DNA of 64,000 bases from Limnobacter sp. SAORIC-580 (GCF_013004065.1 NZ_CP053084.1:1922001-1986000); one strand, 5' to 3'. Shown: positions 47,198-56,886, counted from the stretch's first letter. Numbers and translations: made by a program. Notes: a model not told the origin generated them from the sequence alone.

Positions 47198-49792
47198 ATG
47201 ACTAGCCGCAAGTATCGGGGTATTGAAATTGACTCCGCACACATCGACATGGCAAAAAATCTGGACAGTGTTGATGAATTGATCGACGAACTGCGAGACC
47301 TTCAGGCCAATTGGAATAATTTGAGCCTTCTGGGCGAACTGACCAATGTGGGTGCGGAAATTTCCAGCACCCGACAGCATTTTCAGCGACTGGCGAGCGA
47401 CCTGACCAATTTTTTGATTGAGCAATCAACACGCCAAGCGGTAGAGCAACTGGCCACGAGAGCACAAAACTCAATCGATATCCTGGTCCGAAACCTTTAC
47501 GAAAGAACGGCCGACATCGGCTTTCTGGCCACCGACCCGGTGTTTACCCAACGGTGCGTAGAAGCAGCGTACAACCCGTTGACAGAAGACGCCCTTGAAC
47601 AAACCCGCCAACGAATGCGCAATTACGTGGCCAAATACTCCGTGTATGGCAACGTTATTCTGCTGGATGCCAACGCCCTCGTGATTACAGACATGCGGGA
47701 GGCATTGCCGCCAGGCACTGCCATCCAATGGATTCGCCGGGAAGTCGCAGCCAGCCCGCAGTACGCAGAGGCATTTCGCCCTCTTCGGGACGATTCCCCC
47801 GACGGGAATAAAAGTCTGATTTATGCCTGGAAAATTGAACTTGGCGGACAAATCAAAGGCTACATTGCGCTGGATTTCAGTCTGAATGAGGAAAGCGATG
47901 CGCTATTTTCAAAAGTGATGGGCAAAAGTGCCCGGGAAGACGCAGCAGAGTGGCGTGTATGCGGCGTGACCAATCAGAATGGGGATGTGCTGATTTCCAG
48001 TAATCCGCAATACATCGGTACAAACCAGACAATTCGCTTGCCGCAACAGTCAACTTGGGGGGTAACTCAAGTTGGCCCTATGGCCTATCTGGTCTGCATA
48101 CGATCAACGCGTGGCTATCAGGGCTACACCGGCCCCGGCTGGAGAGGATTTTGTATGGTGCCTTTGAATCACGCATTTGACCACAGCAACTTGACGGAGG
48201 ATTGTCAGGTTCCCGAATTGCTTCAAAGCAGCGGTCTGATTGATACACGCATTCAGGGCTTTGAAAACCAGGCTGCAGAAATCCAGAAACAATTGAACCG
48301 AAGCATTTGGAACGGCAACATGACCCAACGCAATTCAACTTCGGCGCTGGGCAACTCGTTTAGCAAAACCCTGCTTTGGGAAATTGGCCGCGCCGGTGAA
48401 AGTACCAAAACACTTTTTACGCAGTCTCTTGAGAAACTGGTGCGCTCCGAAATCAATGGATTTCAAACAGAGCAACAGGCCCGCGCCATGCTGGCCATGG
48501 ACCTGATGGACAGAAACCTGTATGAACGCGCCAATGATTGTCGCTGGTGGGCTTTAACGCCTGTTCTTGCGCAGGCCCTTACAGATCCGCAAGCGATTGG
48601 CGAGGCGTTGGAATGCCTCAAGCACATTCAAAGCCTGTATACGGTTTACACCAATATTGTGCTTCTGAATCGGGACGGACAAATTGTGTGCGACAGCGCA
48701 GAACAAGTGCAAGCAGACTCAATGCCGTTGGACACACACTGGCTGAAACAAACCCTGCAACTGAAAAACCAGGCCCATTACTGCGTGTCGGCATTTGAGC
48801 CTACCGCCCTGTATCAAAATCGCCCGACTTACATTTACAGTGCTGCCATTTTTGAGAACCCGGACAGCCCAAGCCAAGCGATTGGTGCGATTGCCCTTGT
48901 GTTTGACAGTGAGCCTCAGTTTGAAGCGATTTTGAATGAATCCATGGGTGACAGTCGGCACAAGGCTTTCGCATACATTGTGGATGACAAACGAAACGTG
49001 ATTTCCTCCACCACCCATCTGTACATTGATCAAGGCAAACTCACACTCCCACTGCCCATCGACAGCAAATTCCAAAAGCAGAAAGCCGACCTGGGCTACT
49101 TTGAACTGAACGGGCGGCTGATTGCTTACGGTGTGTGTAACTCCGGTGCCTACCGGGAGTACAAAAATGCCGCCGATTGCTACCAAAACGACTTGCAATG
49201 TGTTTACGGCCTGGACATTGGAGCCCTGAAGCCAGAGACCAAAGAGAAGGCTGGAGAAATCAGTTTTGACGAGTTTAGACAAGCGGATCAAAAAGAACTT
49301 CGGGTAGACATTGCCTCGTTCCGCGTGGGAGGGCATTGGTACGGTATTGACAGCGAGGACGCTGTAGAGGCGTTTTTATGCCGGGAGGTGGTCACCATGC
49401 CCAACTCTCCCGCGTGGATTGCAGGAACCACACTTTACAAAAAAGAGGCGATCACAATCGTGGACATCTCAAAAGTTTTGGCTGTAGATTCAGCCGAACA
49501 CCATGCTGCAAGCCAACGCCAGCAAATGATTCTTCTGAAAACAGGCGGCTCGCAAGCGAAAATTGCACTGGTCGTTGATGAGTTGGGAGAAATACCAAGC
49601 CTGCCGGTGATCGCCCTAAATGAGTCAGAAAACCTGACAACTCAGGGAAACATCATTCAGGCCTTGGTCAAAACAAGCAACAACCTGCTGGTGGTTTTGA
49701 ATACGGAGCAATTACTGAAACAGTTGGAGCAAGGCATAAAAAAAGCCCCTCAGCGAACCAAGGGGCTTTTTCCGGAAGCACTTGCGCGGTGA
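47198..49792 (+). CDS. Soluble tandem Cache-like sensor with C-terminal CheW domain
   Basis: An 864-residue protein starting at ATG 47198 (GGAGGGA upstream; a TTG at 47171 opens the longer frame). Residues 30-90 are helical. Two related sensor modules follow, about 90-330 and 430-670. Both begin RNLYER (TADIGFLATDPVF and ANDCRWWALTPVL), and both contain a YxVYxNIVLL segment and an MGxS helix, as in Cache domains. Residues 700-845 are CheW-like (ASFRVGGHWYGIDSEDAVEA, SPAWIAGTTLYKKEAITIVD, KIALVVDELGEI). No signal peptide or membrane span is seen, so it should be cytoplasmic. CheW couples receptors to the kinase CheA; joining it to its own sensors is unusual. No cheA, cheY or receptor gene is in the window. 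It lies between sucA and gltA. Confidence 0.82.
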   Translation: MTSRKYRGIEIDSAHIDMAKNLDSVDELIDELRDLQANWNNLSLLGELTNVGAEISSTRQHFQRLASDLTNFLIEQSTRQAVEQLATRAQNSIDILVRNLYERTADIGFLATDPVFTQRCVEAAYNPLTEDALEQTRQRMRNYVAKYSVYGNVILLDANALVITDMREALPPGTAIQWIRREVAASPQYAEAFRPLRDDSPDGNKSLIYAWKIELGGQIKGYIALDFSLNEESDALFSKVMGKSAREDAAEWRVCGVTNQNGDVLISSNPQYIGTNQTIRLPQQSTWGVTQVGPMAYLVCIRSTRGYQGYTGPGWRGFCMVPLNHAFDHSNLTEDCQVPELLQSSGLIDTRIQGFENQAAEIQKQLNRSIWNGNMTQRNSTSALGNSFSKTLLWEIGRAGESTKTLFTQSLEKLVRSEINGFQTEQQARAMLAMDLMDRNLYERANDCRWWALTPVLAQALTDPQAIGEALECLKHIQSLYTVYTNIVLLNRDGQIVCDSAEQVQADSMPLDTHWLKQTLQLKNQAHYCVSAFEPTALYQNRPTYIYSAAIFENPDSPSQAIGAIALVFDSEPQFEAILNESMGDSRHKAFAYIVDDKRNVISSTTHLYIDQGKLTLPLPIDSKFQKQKADLGYFELNGRLIAYGVCNSGAYREYKNAADCYQNDLQCVYGLDIGALKPETKEKAGEISFDEFRQADQKELRVDIASFRVGGHWYGIDSEDAVEAFLCREVVTMPNSPAWIAGTTLYKKEAITIVDISKVLAVDSAEHHAASQRQQMILLKTGGSQAKIALVVDELGEIPSLPVIALNESENLTTQGNIIQALVKTSNNLLVVLNTEQLLKQLEQGIKKAPQRTKGLFPEALAR
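49738..49771. terminator. gltA terminator, embedded in the 3' coding end of the Cache-CheW gene
   Basis: AAAAAGCCCCT (49740-49750) pairs with AGGGGCTTTTT (49761-49771) around a 10-base loop. On the minus strand the stem runs into seven T, a strong signal 20-odd bases behind the gltA stop. On the plus strand it ends in five T, but lies before the stop codon of the Cache-CheW gene. Confidence 0.85.
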
Positions 49793-49793
49793 A

Positions 49794-51101
49794 TTAACGC
49801 TGATCGATTGGCTTCACGTTGCGGTGCGCTGCACCGTTGAACAACTGACGTGGACGACCGATTTTGTATTCGGGGTCTGCAATCATTTCGTTCAACTGGG
49901 CGATCCAGCCCACGGTGCGGGCCAGCGCGAAAATCGCTGTAAACAGTGGCACAGGAATACCGATCGCCTTTTGAACGATACCGGAATAGAAATCCACGTT
50001 CGGGTACAGCTTGCGCTTTACAAAGTATTCGTCTTCCAGCGCAATTTTTTCCAGGGCCATGGCAATCTTGAACAATGGGTCGTCATGCAAGCCCAGCTCG
50101 TTCAACACTTCGTGACAGGTTTCACGCATCAGCTTGGCGCGTGGGTCGTAATTCTTGTAAACGCGGTGGCCAAAGCCCATCAAGCGAACGCCTGAATCCT
50201 TGTCTTTCACCTTGGCAATGAAATCGCCAATTTTCTCAACGCCGCCATTGGCCTGAATTTCAGTCAGCATGTTCAAGCAGGCTTCGTTAGCGCCACCATG
50301 TGACGGGCCCCACAGACATGCTACGCCGGCCGCAATTGCAGCAAAAGGATTCGTACCAGATGATGCACACAGGCGAACTGTAGAAGTGGAAGCATTTTGC
50401 TCGTGATCGGCATGCAAAATGAAAATACGATCCATGGCGCGCACCAGCACGTCGTTGACCTGGTACTCTTCGCACGGATTGCCAAACATCATGCGCATGA
50501 AGTTGGCGGTGTAGCTAAGTTCATTCTTGGGGTAAATATTGGGTGCGCCAATGCCATATTTGTAGGCCATGGCCACCAGGGTTGGCATTTTGGCAATCAA
50601 GCGGATTGCAGAAATGTCACGCTGGTTTTTGTCCAGCAGGTTCATGGAATCTGGGTAGAAAGCAGACATACCGCCCACCAGACCAGTCATCACCGCCATG
50701 GGGTGTGCATCGCGGCGGAAACCACGCAGGAAGAAGTTCATCTGCTCGTTGACCATGGTGTGCTTGGTCACCAGGTCGTCAAACGTATGCTTTTCAGCAA
50801 CATTGGGCAATTCACCGTTCAGCAGCAAATAGCACACATCCATGAAGTCGCAGTGCTGAGCCAGTTGCTCAATGGGGTAGCCGCGATACAGCAGCTCGCC
50901 CTTGTCACCGTCAATGTAGGTAATGGATGAATTGCAAGAGGCTGTGGACAGGAAGCCTGGGTCGTAAGTGAATTTGCCAGTGGATCCGTACAGCTTTCGG
51001 ATGTCGATCACATCGGGACCAATGGTACCTTTGTGAATGGGAAATTCTACCGAGGGGGTGCCGTCAGTAAACGACAGCGTGGCCTTGTGTTCTGTGCTCA
51101 T
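49794..51101 (-). CDS. gltA: Citrate synthase (type II)
   Basis: The first TCA-cycle enzyme. The 435 residues contain [11 protein letters not shown] with a catalytic His, [14 protein letters not shown] with the second His, [15 protein letters not shown] and the C-terminal Asp region. Length and the N-terminal beta domain ([22 protein letters not shown]) match hexameric type II enzymes regulated by NADH in other Gram-negatives. AAGGA precedes the ATG. It lies 26 bases after sdhE and converges on the Cache-CheW gene with a single base between the stops. Confidence 0.97.
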   Translation of the reverse strand: MSTEHKATLSFTDGTPSVEFPIHKGTIGPDVIDIRKLYGSTGKFTYDPGFLSTASCNSSITYIDGDKGELLYRGYPIEQLAQHCDFMDVCYLLLNGELPNVAEKHTFDDLVTKHTMVNEQMNFFLRGFRRDAHPMAVMTGLVGGMSAFYPDSMNLLDKNQRDISAIRLIAKMPTLVAMAYKYGIGAPNIYPKNELSYTANFMRMMFGNPCEEYQVNDVLVRAMDRIFILHADHEQNASTSTVRLCASSGTNPFAAIAAGVACLWGPSHGGANEACLNMLTEIQANGGVEKIGDFIAKVKDKDSGVRLMGFGHRVYKNYDPRAKLMRETCHEVLNELGLHDDPLFKIAMALEKIALEDEYFVKRKLYPNVDFYSGIVQKAIGIPVPLFTAIFALARTVGWIAQLNEMIADPEYKIGRPRQLFNGAAHRNVKPIDQR

Positions 51102-51127
51102 CGGATTTCCTTCTAATGGGATTGAAA

Positions 51128-51400
51128 TTAAAGTTCTCGCATCATCTGGATCACCTTGCGCACATCCGGTGTATCCAGATTCCCTTCCGGCTCTTTTCGG
51201 CCCAGGAATAGGTCAAGCAGGACGTTGTCAACCTCCTCAAACAGTACAGTCAAGGCCTGCACGTCATCGTTGGTCAGTTCCATTTCATGCTTGTCGAAAA
51301 ATCGTTCGATAATCAGGTCGTTTTCCAATAGGCCTCGCCTTGCGCGCCAGCGTAAACGGGCACGTTGAGTTGGATCCGCCTGATGACTCTGATTAGACAT
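51128..51400 (-). CDS. sdhE: SdhE, succinate dehydrogenase FAD assembly factor
   Basis: This small protein helps attach FAD covalently to SdhA. The conserved RGxxE motif is in [12 protein letters not shown] near residues 19-30, followed by an acidic helical bundle. The length of 90 residues is typical (DUF339). It sits between sdhB and gltA as in other Burkholderiales, but a strong terminator separates it from sdhB, so sdhE-gltA may be transcribed from a separate promoter or by read-through. Confidence 0.92.
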   Translation of the reverse strand: MSNQSHQADPTQRARLRWRARRGLLENDLIIERFFDKHEMELTNDDVQALTVLFEEVDNVLLDLFLGRKEPEGNLDTPDVRKVIQMMREL

Positions 51401-51410
51401 AAACTACAAC

Positions 51411-51443
51411 AAAAAAAACGGGGTTTTGCAGTGCACAACCCCG
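51411..51443 (-). terminator. Terminator between sdhB and sdhE
   Basis: On the minus strand CGGGGTT (51443-51437) pairs with AACCCCG (51425-51419), and eight consecutive T follow (51418-51411). It lies about 30 bases behind the sdhB stop and would end the sdhCDAB transcript. Confidence 0.87.
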
Positions 51444-51472
51444 ATTTGAATAAAAAAATCCGAACAAGGGTT

Positions 51473-52189
51473 CTAGACGGCGCGACGCACCATCAATTCC
51501 TTGATCTTGCCAATTGCCTTGGTCGGGTTCAAGCCCTTCGGACACACGTCTACACAGTTCATGATGGTGTGGCAGCGGAACAAACGGTATGGGTCTTCCA
51601 GGTTGTCCAGACGCTCACCCGTGGTTTGATCACGGCTGTCGGCAATGAAACGGTAAGCTTGCAGCAAACCGGCCGGGCCTACGAACTTGTCAGGGTTCCA
51701 CCAGAACGATGGGCAGCTGGTTGAACAGCATGCGCACAAAATACATTCGTACAGACCATCCAGTTCTTCGCGCTCTTCGGGTGACTGCAAACGCTCCTTT
51801 TCAGGAGGGGGGGTGTCGTTCACCAGGTAAGGCTTGATGGAGTGGTACTGCTTGAAAAACTGGGTCATGTCGACGATCAGGTCGCGCACTACCGGCAAAC
51901 CTGGAAGCGGTTTGAGCACGATGGGCTGCTTCAGGTCGCGCAGGTTGGTAATACAAGCCAAACCGTTTTTGCCGTTGATGTTCATGGCATCAGAACCGCA
52001 CACGCCTTCACGGCATGAACGGCGATAGGCCAGTGATTCATCCACGTCGCTCTTGATGCGCATCAGCGCGTCGAGCAACATTTTATCGGTTGGCTCCAGC
52101 TCAACTTCCAGCTTTTGCATTTTTGGCGCTTCGCCGGTATCCGGGTCGTAGCGATAAATTTCAAAACGTACGATTCTCTTTTCGCTCAT
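51473..52189 (-). CDS. sdhB: Succinate dehydrogenase iron-sulfur subunit
   Basis: The electron-transfer subunit of complex II. The 2Fe-2S cysteines are in [21 protein letters not shown], given here as CREGVCGSD and GLAC. The 4Fe-4S/3Fe-4S sets are [16 protein letters not shown] and [17 protein letters not shown]. The length of 238 residues is normal. GAGG lies upstream of the ATG. Last gene of sdhCDAB. Confidence 0.97.
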   Translation of the reverse strand: MSEKRIVRFEIYRYDPDTGEAPKMQKLEVELEPTDKMLLDALMRIKSDVDESLAYRRSCREGVCGSDAMNINGKNGLACITNLRDLKQPIVLKPLPGLPVVRDLIVDMTQFFKQYHSIKPYLVNDTPPPEKERLQSPEEREELDGLYECILCACCSTSCPSFWWNPDKFVGPAGLLQAYRFIADSRDQTTGERLDNLEDPYRLFRCHTIMNCVDVCPKGLNPTKAIGKIKELMVRRAV

Positions 52190-52211
52190 TTTCTGTACCT
52201 CTTAACCTTGA

Positions 52212-53993
52212 TTAGAACGTCCGCTTTTTGGGCTGGAAGGTTTCAACTGTCATTGGCTTCAGGTTCACTGGCTTGTAGTCCAGGCGATTGCCCTCGGAGT
52301 ACCACAGGCTGTGACGCATCCACTTGTCATCATCGCGTTCAGGGAAATCGCGGTGGGCGTGCGCACCACGGCTTTCTTCACGGGCTGCGGCGGACACCAT
52401 GGTGGCCTTCGCAGTTTCCTGCAAGTTGGCCAGTTCCAATGCTTCTACCAAAGCAGTGTTAAACACTTTGGACTTGTCTTTCAAGTGAATGTGCTCGGCT
52501 TGTGCGGCCAGATCGTTGATCTTGCTCACGCCCGCTTCCATCAACTCGGTGGTGCGGAACACGCCACAGTGGTACTGCATGCCCTTGCGAATCGCATCGG
52601 CTACCACACGAACATTTTCACCGCTGGTCGATGTCATCAGCTTGTCAACGCGTGCCATGGTCAGGTCAGTGCCATCGGCCGGCAATTCTTTGTGGCTGCG
52701 GGCTTTCAGGTTACTGTTCACAATGTGGTTACCTGCTGCACGACCAAATACGATCAAATCGAGCAAGGAGTTGGTACCCAAACGGTTTGCACCGTGAACG
52801 GATACGCAGGCACATTCACCGATGGCATACATGCCATTGATGATTTCGCTGGGGCCGCCCGGTACTTTGGGAGCCACAACCTGGCCGTACACATTGGTTG
52901 GAATGCCGCCCATTTGGTAGTGAATGGTTGGCACCACAGGAATTGGTTCTTTGATCGGGTCTACGTTGGCGAACTTGATCGCGATTTCGCGAATCGAGGG
53001 CAAACGCTTCATGATGGTGTCGGCACCCAGGTGATCGAGCTTCAACAACACGTAATCTTTGTTGGGACCACAACCGCGGCCTTCCTTGATTTCCTGGTCC
53101 ATGGAACGTGACACAAAGTCGCGTGGAGCCAAGTCTTTCAAGGTTGGAGCGTAACGTTCCATGAAACGCTCGCCTTCGCTGTTGAGCAAAATACCGCCTT
53201 CGCCGCGAACACCCTCAGTCACCAGAACACCTGCACCAGCCACACCAGTTGGGTGGAACTGCCAGAACTCCATGTCTTCCAGAGGAATGCCAGCGCGGGC
53301 TGCCATGCCCATGCCGTCACCAGTGTTGATAAACGCGTTGGTGGATGCATCCCAGATGCGGCCTGCACCACCGGTGGCAAACACGGTGGTTTTGGCTTCC
53401 AGCACCATCATCTCGCCGGTTTCCATTTCCAGGGCGGTTACACCCACCACGTCACCGTCGGCATCACGAATAATGTCAAGCGCCATCCACTCTACAAAGA
53501 ACTGGGTGCGCGCGCGTACGTTGCGCTGGTACAAAGTGTGCAACAGGGCGTGACCTGTGCGGTCGGCAGCCGCGCAAGCGCGCTGAACCGGCTTTTCACC
53601 GAAGTTAGCTGTGTGGCCACCAAATGGGCGCTGATAAATCGTGCCATCTGGGTTGCGGTCAAAGGGCATGCCAAAGTGTTCAAGCTCGTAAACCACTTTG
53701 GGCGCTTCACGACACATGAATTCGATTGCATCCTGGTCGCCCAGGTAGTCAGAACCTTTCACGGTGTCGAACATGTGCCAGTACCAGCTGTCGTCGGACA
53801 TATTGCCCAGCGACGCGCCGATACCACCCTGCGCAGCCACGGTGTGTGAACGCGTGGGGAATACTTTGGACAGCACGGCTACATTCAGACCAGCCTCTGC
53901 CAACTGGAGCGAACAGCGCATGCCCGCGCCACCCGCACCTACGATCACCGCGTCGAATTTGCGACGAGGAAGGGAAGTTTTAACTGCAGTCAC
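52212..53993 (-). CDS. sdhA: Succinate dehydrogenase flavoprotein subunit
   Basis: The catalytic subunit that oxidises succinate. The FAD loop [18 protein letters not shown] is near 18, the covalent-FAD His is in [12 protein letters not shown], and the substrate-site [20 protein letters not shown] and catalytic [15 protein letters not shown] segments are present. The start is GTG at 53993, supported by GGAGGG nine bases upstream at the end of sdhD. Product 593 residues. Confidence 0.97.
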   Translation of the reverse strand: MTAVKTSLPRRKFDAVIVGAGGAGMRCSLQLAEAGLNVAVLSKVFPTRSHTVAAQGGIGASLGNMSDDSWYWHMFDTVKGSDYLGDQDAIEFMCREAPKVVYELEHFGMPFDRNPDGTIYQRPFGGHTANFGEKPVQRACAAADRTGHALLHTLYQRNVRARTQFFVEWMALDIIRDADGDVVGVTALEMETGEMMVLEAKTTVFATGGAGRIWDASTNAFINTGDGMGMAARAGIPLEDMEFWQFHPTGVAGAGVLVTEGVRGEGGILLNSEGERFMERYAPTLKDLAPRDFVSRSMDQEIKEGRGCGPNKDYVLLKLDHLGADTIMKRLPSIREIAIKFANVDPIKEPIPVVPTIHYQMGGIPTNVYGQVVAPKVPGGPSEIINGMYAIGECACVSVHGANRLGTNSLLDLIVFGRAAGNHIVNSNLKARSHKELPADGTDLTMARVDKLMTSTSGENVRVVADAIRKGMQYHCGVFRTTELMEAGVSKINDLAAQAEHIHLKDKSKVFNTALVEALELANLQETAKATMVSAAAREESRGAHAHRDFPERDDDKWMRHSLWYSEGNRLDYKPVNLKPMTVETFQPKKRTF

Positions 53994-53995
53994 TT

Positions 53996-54373
53996 TTAGA
54001 CCCTCCAGAGAATGTCAGCAGCGTAACCGGCTGCACCGAGCAACCACAACGCCGTAAAAACTTGCAATGTAAGGCGAATGCCGGTGGGCTTGACATAGTC
54101 CATCCAGATGTCGCGAATACCAATGTAAGCGTGATAGCACAGCGACAGAATGGCCAGCAGTGCAAGAATTTTGCCCAAGGGGAAAGACAAAACCGTGAAG
54201 TTGAAGAAACCGACCCACTTCGCGTAGTCAAGATCGGGGGTAAACAGCACGGCCAGGAACAGACCGATTGTGTACACCGCCATGATGACCGCTGTAATGC
54301 GTTGAGCCACCCATTCTTTCAGGCCGTAATGTGCGCCAACCACCAGGCGCTTGGAACCAATGTTATTGCCCAT
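53996..54373 (-). CDS. sdhD: Succinate dehydrogenase membrane anchor subunit
   Basis: A three-helix membrane anchor of complex II (125 residues). Helix 1 is about 22-40 ([19 protein letters not shown]), helix 2 contains [17 protein letters not shown] with the conserved heme/quinone-site His and Asp-Tyr, and helix 3 ends the protein. It starts two bases after sdhC and ends two bases before sdhA. Confidence 0.93.
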   Translation of the reverse strand: MGNNIGSKRLVVGAHYGLKEWVAQRITAVIMAVYTIGLFLAVLFTPDLDYAKWVGFFNFTVLSFPLGKILALLAILSLCYHAYIGIRDIWMDYVKPTGIRLTLQVFTALWLLGAAGYAADILWRV

Positions 54374-54375
54374 GA

Positions 54376-54789
54376 TTAAAACACTCCGAACAGTTTCAGG
54401 CCGAACAAGGCGGTCAGGCTCAAACTGACAGCAAACACAATACCCGCACTTTTGCTGGCTGCGTACTTTTCAGTGCCCACATGCATGTCGAGCACCAGGT
54501 AACGAATGCCCGCAGCAAAGTGATGCAGATACGACCAGATCAGGCCGAGCAATACAATTTTGACCAGCGGGCTGCTGACCAGGGATTGCATTTCAAGGAA
54601 GGTGAGTTCGGAAGTGATGCTTTTGTCGAAAAGCGGCAGGAGAATGACTGGAAGCGCCAGGAACAGCACAGCGCCACTGACGCGGTGCAAAATGGACAGC
54701 TTGCCCGCCAAGGGTAGCCTGTACTTCAGGATTTGTGTGACATGTATGTTCCGGTATTCCGGACGTTTCTTCGCAACAGTGTTTGACAT
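54376..54789 (-). CDS. sdhC: Succinate dehydrogenase cytochrome b556 subunit
   Basis: The other membrane subunit (137 residues). The N-terminal signature RPEYRNIHVTQILKYRLP, the SILHRVSGAVLF quinone-site segment with its Ser and Arg, and the heme ligand region SYLHHFAAGIRYLVLDMH are clear. It is the first gene of sdhCDAB. Its leader (54790-54984) holds inverted repeats and no confident -35/-10 pair. Confidence 0.94.
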   Translation of the reverse strand: MSNTVAKKRPEYRNIHVTQILKYRLPLAGKLSILHRVSGAVLFLALPVILLPLFDKSITSELTFLEMQSLVSSPLVKIVLLGLIWSYLHHFAAGIRYLVLDMHVGTEKYAASKSAGIVFAVSLSLTALFGLKLFGVF

Positions 54790-54833
54790 GCTCGTGTTCT
54801 TATAAAAGTGATTGGAAAACGGGCTTTTACCCT

Positions 54834-54883
54834 AGGCCTTCCGGCCTGAATCCTTTAAAAAAACCAATATCGGACAACGATAT
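54834..54883 (-). promoter_or_regulatory. sdhC leader: inverted repeat ATATCG-N5-CGATAT and small hairpin
   Basis: ATATCG (54867-54872) and CGATAT (54878-54883) form a perfect 6-base inverted repeat with a 5-base spacer, about 80 bases upstream of sdhC, a possible operator. Closer in, AGGCC-N4-GGCCT (54834-54847) folds with a GGAA loop on the sense strand. Confidence 0.4.
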
Positions 54884-54974
54884 ATTTTGAACCAAATCAG
54901 CAAAGCCTTAAAGCGGGAAGTTTTTGATTTTGAGCACCAAATGACGCAAATGCATTCTTTTGCCCGCTAAAGAC

Positions 54975-54993
54975 TTGTATCAATTCAATACAA
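54975..54993. promoter_or_regulatory. Possible GntR-family operator at the 3' end of the regulator gene
   Basis: TTGTAT (54975-54980) and ATACAA (54988-54993) form a perfect inverted repeat with a 7-base spacer across the stop codon of the GntR gene and upstream of sdhC. The half site contains the GTnTA-like core seen in HutC-subfamily sites. Binding is inference. Confidence 0.4.
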
Positions 54994-55713
54994 TTCATTC
55001 CTGTATGAAAATTTGTCGGTCAAGTACCAGCCACGACGAAGCTCTACCGGCTTATCAGCATACGTCATTGAAAGGCGCTCGACCAGCAGCAAGGGAGTAC
55101 CTACCCCAACCTGCAAAATGTCAGCATGCTCTTGCTGTGCACTGACTGCCTTAATGTGCTCGTTGGCCCTCAACATGCGCACATTAAAGCTGCTTTCAAG
55201 GAAACCATACAGGGTGGAATTCCACTGCTGAAGACGTTCAAGAGTAAGGCCTTTGTATTGGGAAGCCGGCAGCCAGATTTCATCAAAAATACGGGGTACA
55301 CCATCGAAGCGCATTACTCGCTTGACTACGAATACGGAATCACTGGGTTTGATGTCGAGCAATTTGGCAATTTGCGAACTTGCACGAACCCGCTCTACAG
55401 ACAAATAGGTGGATTTGGGCTTTACGCCAGGCTCTTCGTCGGCGGCAAGACGCAGGAACCGATATTCTGACTTGGCCTCGTTGTGCGTGGCAACAAAAGT
55501 ACCCCGCCCCTGCTTGCGATCGACTAGGTTTTCAGCGGCAAGCTCGTCAATTGCTTTGCGCACCGTGCCCTGACTGACACCATAACGGGCAGCAAGCTCG
55601 GTTTCAGACGGAATAAGCTCACCCGGCTTCCATTCGCCGTCTTGAAGGCTTTTGAGCAGCAAACCTTTGATTTGCTGATAAAGCGGGCTGAACGTTGGGT
55701 TAACGGGTTGCAA
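54985..55713 (-). CDS. GntR-family (HutC/UTRA) transcriptional regulator
   Basis: A 242-residue regulator. The winged helix is N-terminal (PLYQQIKGLLLKSLQDGEW, then YGVSQGTVRKAIDELAAENL), followed by a UTRA ligand-binding domain (about 85-240, with VFVVKRVMRFDGVPRIFDEI and a C-terminal TYADKPVELRRGWYLTDKF). The start is TTG at 55713, because the helix-turn-helix begins only nine residues later. It lies upstream of sdhCDAB on the same strand and is divergent from mdh. A regulator at this place is usual in Burkholderiales, so it probably controls the TCA genes in response to a metabolite. Confidence 0.9.
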   Translation of the reverse strand: MQPVNPTFSPLYQQIKGLLLKSLQDGEWKPGELIPSETELAARYGVSQGTVRKAIDELAAENLVDRKQGRGTFVATHNEAKSEYRFLRLAADEEPGVKPKSTYLSVERVRASSQIAKLLDIKPSDSVFVVKRVMRFDGVPRIFDEIWLPASQYKGLTLERLQQWNSTLYGFLESSFNVRMLRANEHIKAVSAQQEHADILQVGVGTPLLLVERLSMTYADKPVELRRGWYLTDKFSYRNELY

Positions 55714-55873
55714 ATTGTGTCTCGGTCTTGTTTTTTCGGATTATTGTGTATCTTATATCTTATAGATGACTTTTAGAAGTTAATCCCCTCTAAACCACCA
55801 AGTTAGTCAACAAGGTGTCAGCGTTTGGCGCTAAACTATGGCCTTCGATTTTTAATCCTTTGGAGTGTTTGAC
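55714..55873. promoter_or_regulatory. Divergent gap GntR regulator / mdh
   Basis: A 160-base region with an AT-rich stretch containing the tandem heptamer TATCTTA (55749-55762) just upstream of the regulator gene. I found no full sigma-70 pair for mdh; its ribosome binding site GGAG is at 55862-55865. Confidence 0.3.
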
Positions 55874-56860
55874 ATGACCAAACCCGCAATGCGAGTTGCC
55901 GTTACAGGCGCTGCCGGCCAAATTGGCTACAGCTTGTTGTTCCGTATCGCCAATGGCGACATGCTGGGCAAAGACCAGCCCGTAATTTTGCAGTTGCTGG
56001 ACATTACCCCCGCCCTGCCCGCAGTGAAGGGTGTGGTCATGGAACTGGAAGACTGTGCATTCCCGTTGCTGCAAGGCGTGGTGATTACAGATGACCCCGC
56101 AACCGCTTTCAAAGACGTAGACGTAGCACTGCTGGTTGGCGCACGCCCACGCAGCAAAGGCATGGAACGCAAAGACCTGCTCGAAGCCAACGGCGCAATT
56201 TTCACAGTTCAGGGCAAAGCACTGAACGACAACGCCAAGCGTAGCGTGAAAGTACTGGTTGTGGGCAACCCAGCGAACACCAACGCCTACATTGCACAAC
56301 AGTCTGCCCCCGATCTGGACCCGAACTGCTTCACCTCCATGCTGCGCCTGGACCACAACCGTGCGTTGAGCCAAGTAGCCGCCAAAACCGGCAAGCCGGT
56401 TGCTTCAATCGAGAAGCTGGCAGTTTGGGGCAACCACTCACCCACCATGTACGCTGACTACCGCTTTGCGACCATCGATGGCGCATCTGTGAAGGACATG
56501 ATCAACGATCAGGAATGGAACGCCAACACTTTCTTGCCAACAGTAGGCAAGCGTGGTGCGGCCATTATCGAAGCACGCGGCCTGTCCTCTGCGGCCTCTG
56601 CTGCCAATGCTGCGATCGACCACGTTCGTGACTGGGTTCTGGGCACCAACGGCAAGTGGGTAACCATGGGTATTCCTTCTGACGGTTCTTACGGCATTCC
56701 TGAAAAAACCCAGTTCGGCTTCCCTGTGACCTGTGCCAACGGTAAGTTTGAAATCGTGAAGGGCCTGGAAATCGATGCATTCAGCCAAGAGCGCATCAAC
56801 ATTACCCTGAACGAACTGATGGAAGAACGCGAAGGCGTGAAGCACTTGCTGGGCAAGTAA
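55874..56860 (+). CDS. mdh: Malate dehydrogenase
   Basis: This oxidises malate to oxaloacetate with NAD. The start is ATG 55874 (328 residues) with GGAG eight bases upstream; the longer frame begins with a GTG that would sit on that site. Motifs are [36 protein letters not shown] with the substrate arginines, and VWGNHSPTM with the catalytic His. The length fits the 327-329 residue enzymes of betaproteobacteria rather than the 312-residue enterobacterial type. Confidence 0.97.
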   Translation: MTKPAMRVAVTGAAGQIGYSLLFRIANGDMLGKDQPVILQLLDITPALPAVKGVVMELEDCAFPLLQGVVITDDPATAFKDVDVALLVGARPRSKGMERKDLLEANGAIFTVQGKALNDNAKRSVKVLVVGNPANTNAYIAQQSAPDLDPNCFTSMLRLDHNRALSQVAAKTGKPVASIEKLAVWGNHSPTMYADYRFATIDGASVKDMINDQEWNANTFLPTVGKRGAAIIEARGLSSAASAANAAIDHVRDWVLGTNGKWVTMGIPSDGSYGIPEKTQFGFPVTCANGKFEIVKGLEIDAFSQERINITLNELMEEREGVKHLLGK

Positions 56861-56886
56861 TTTACGAGCATTTCGTGATAAAAAGG

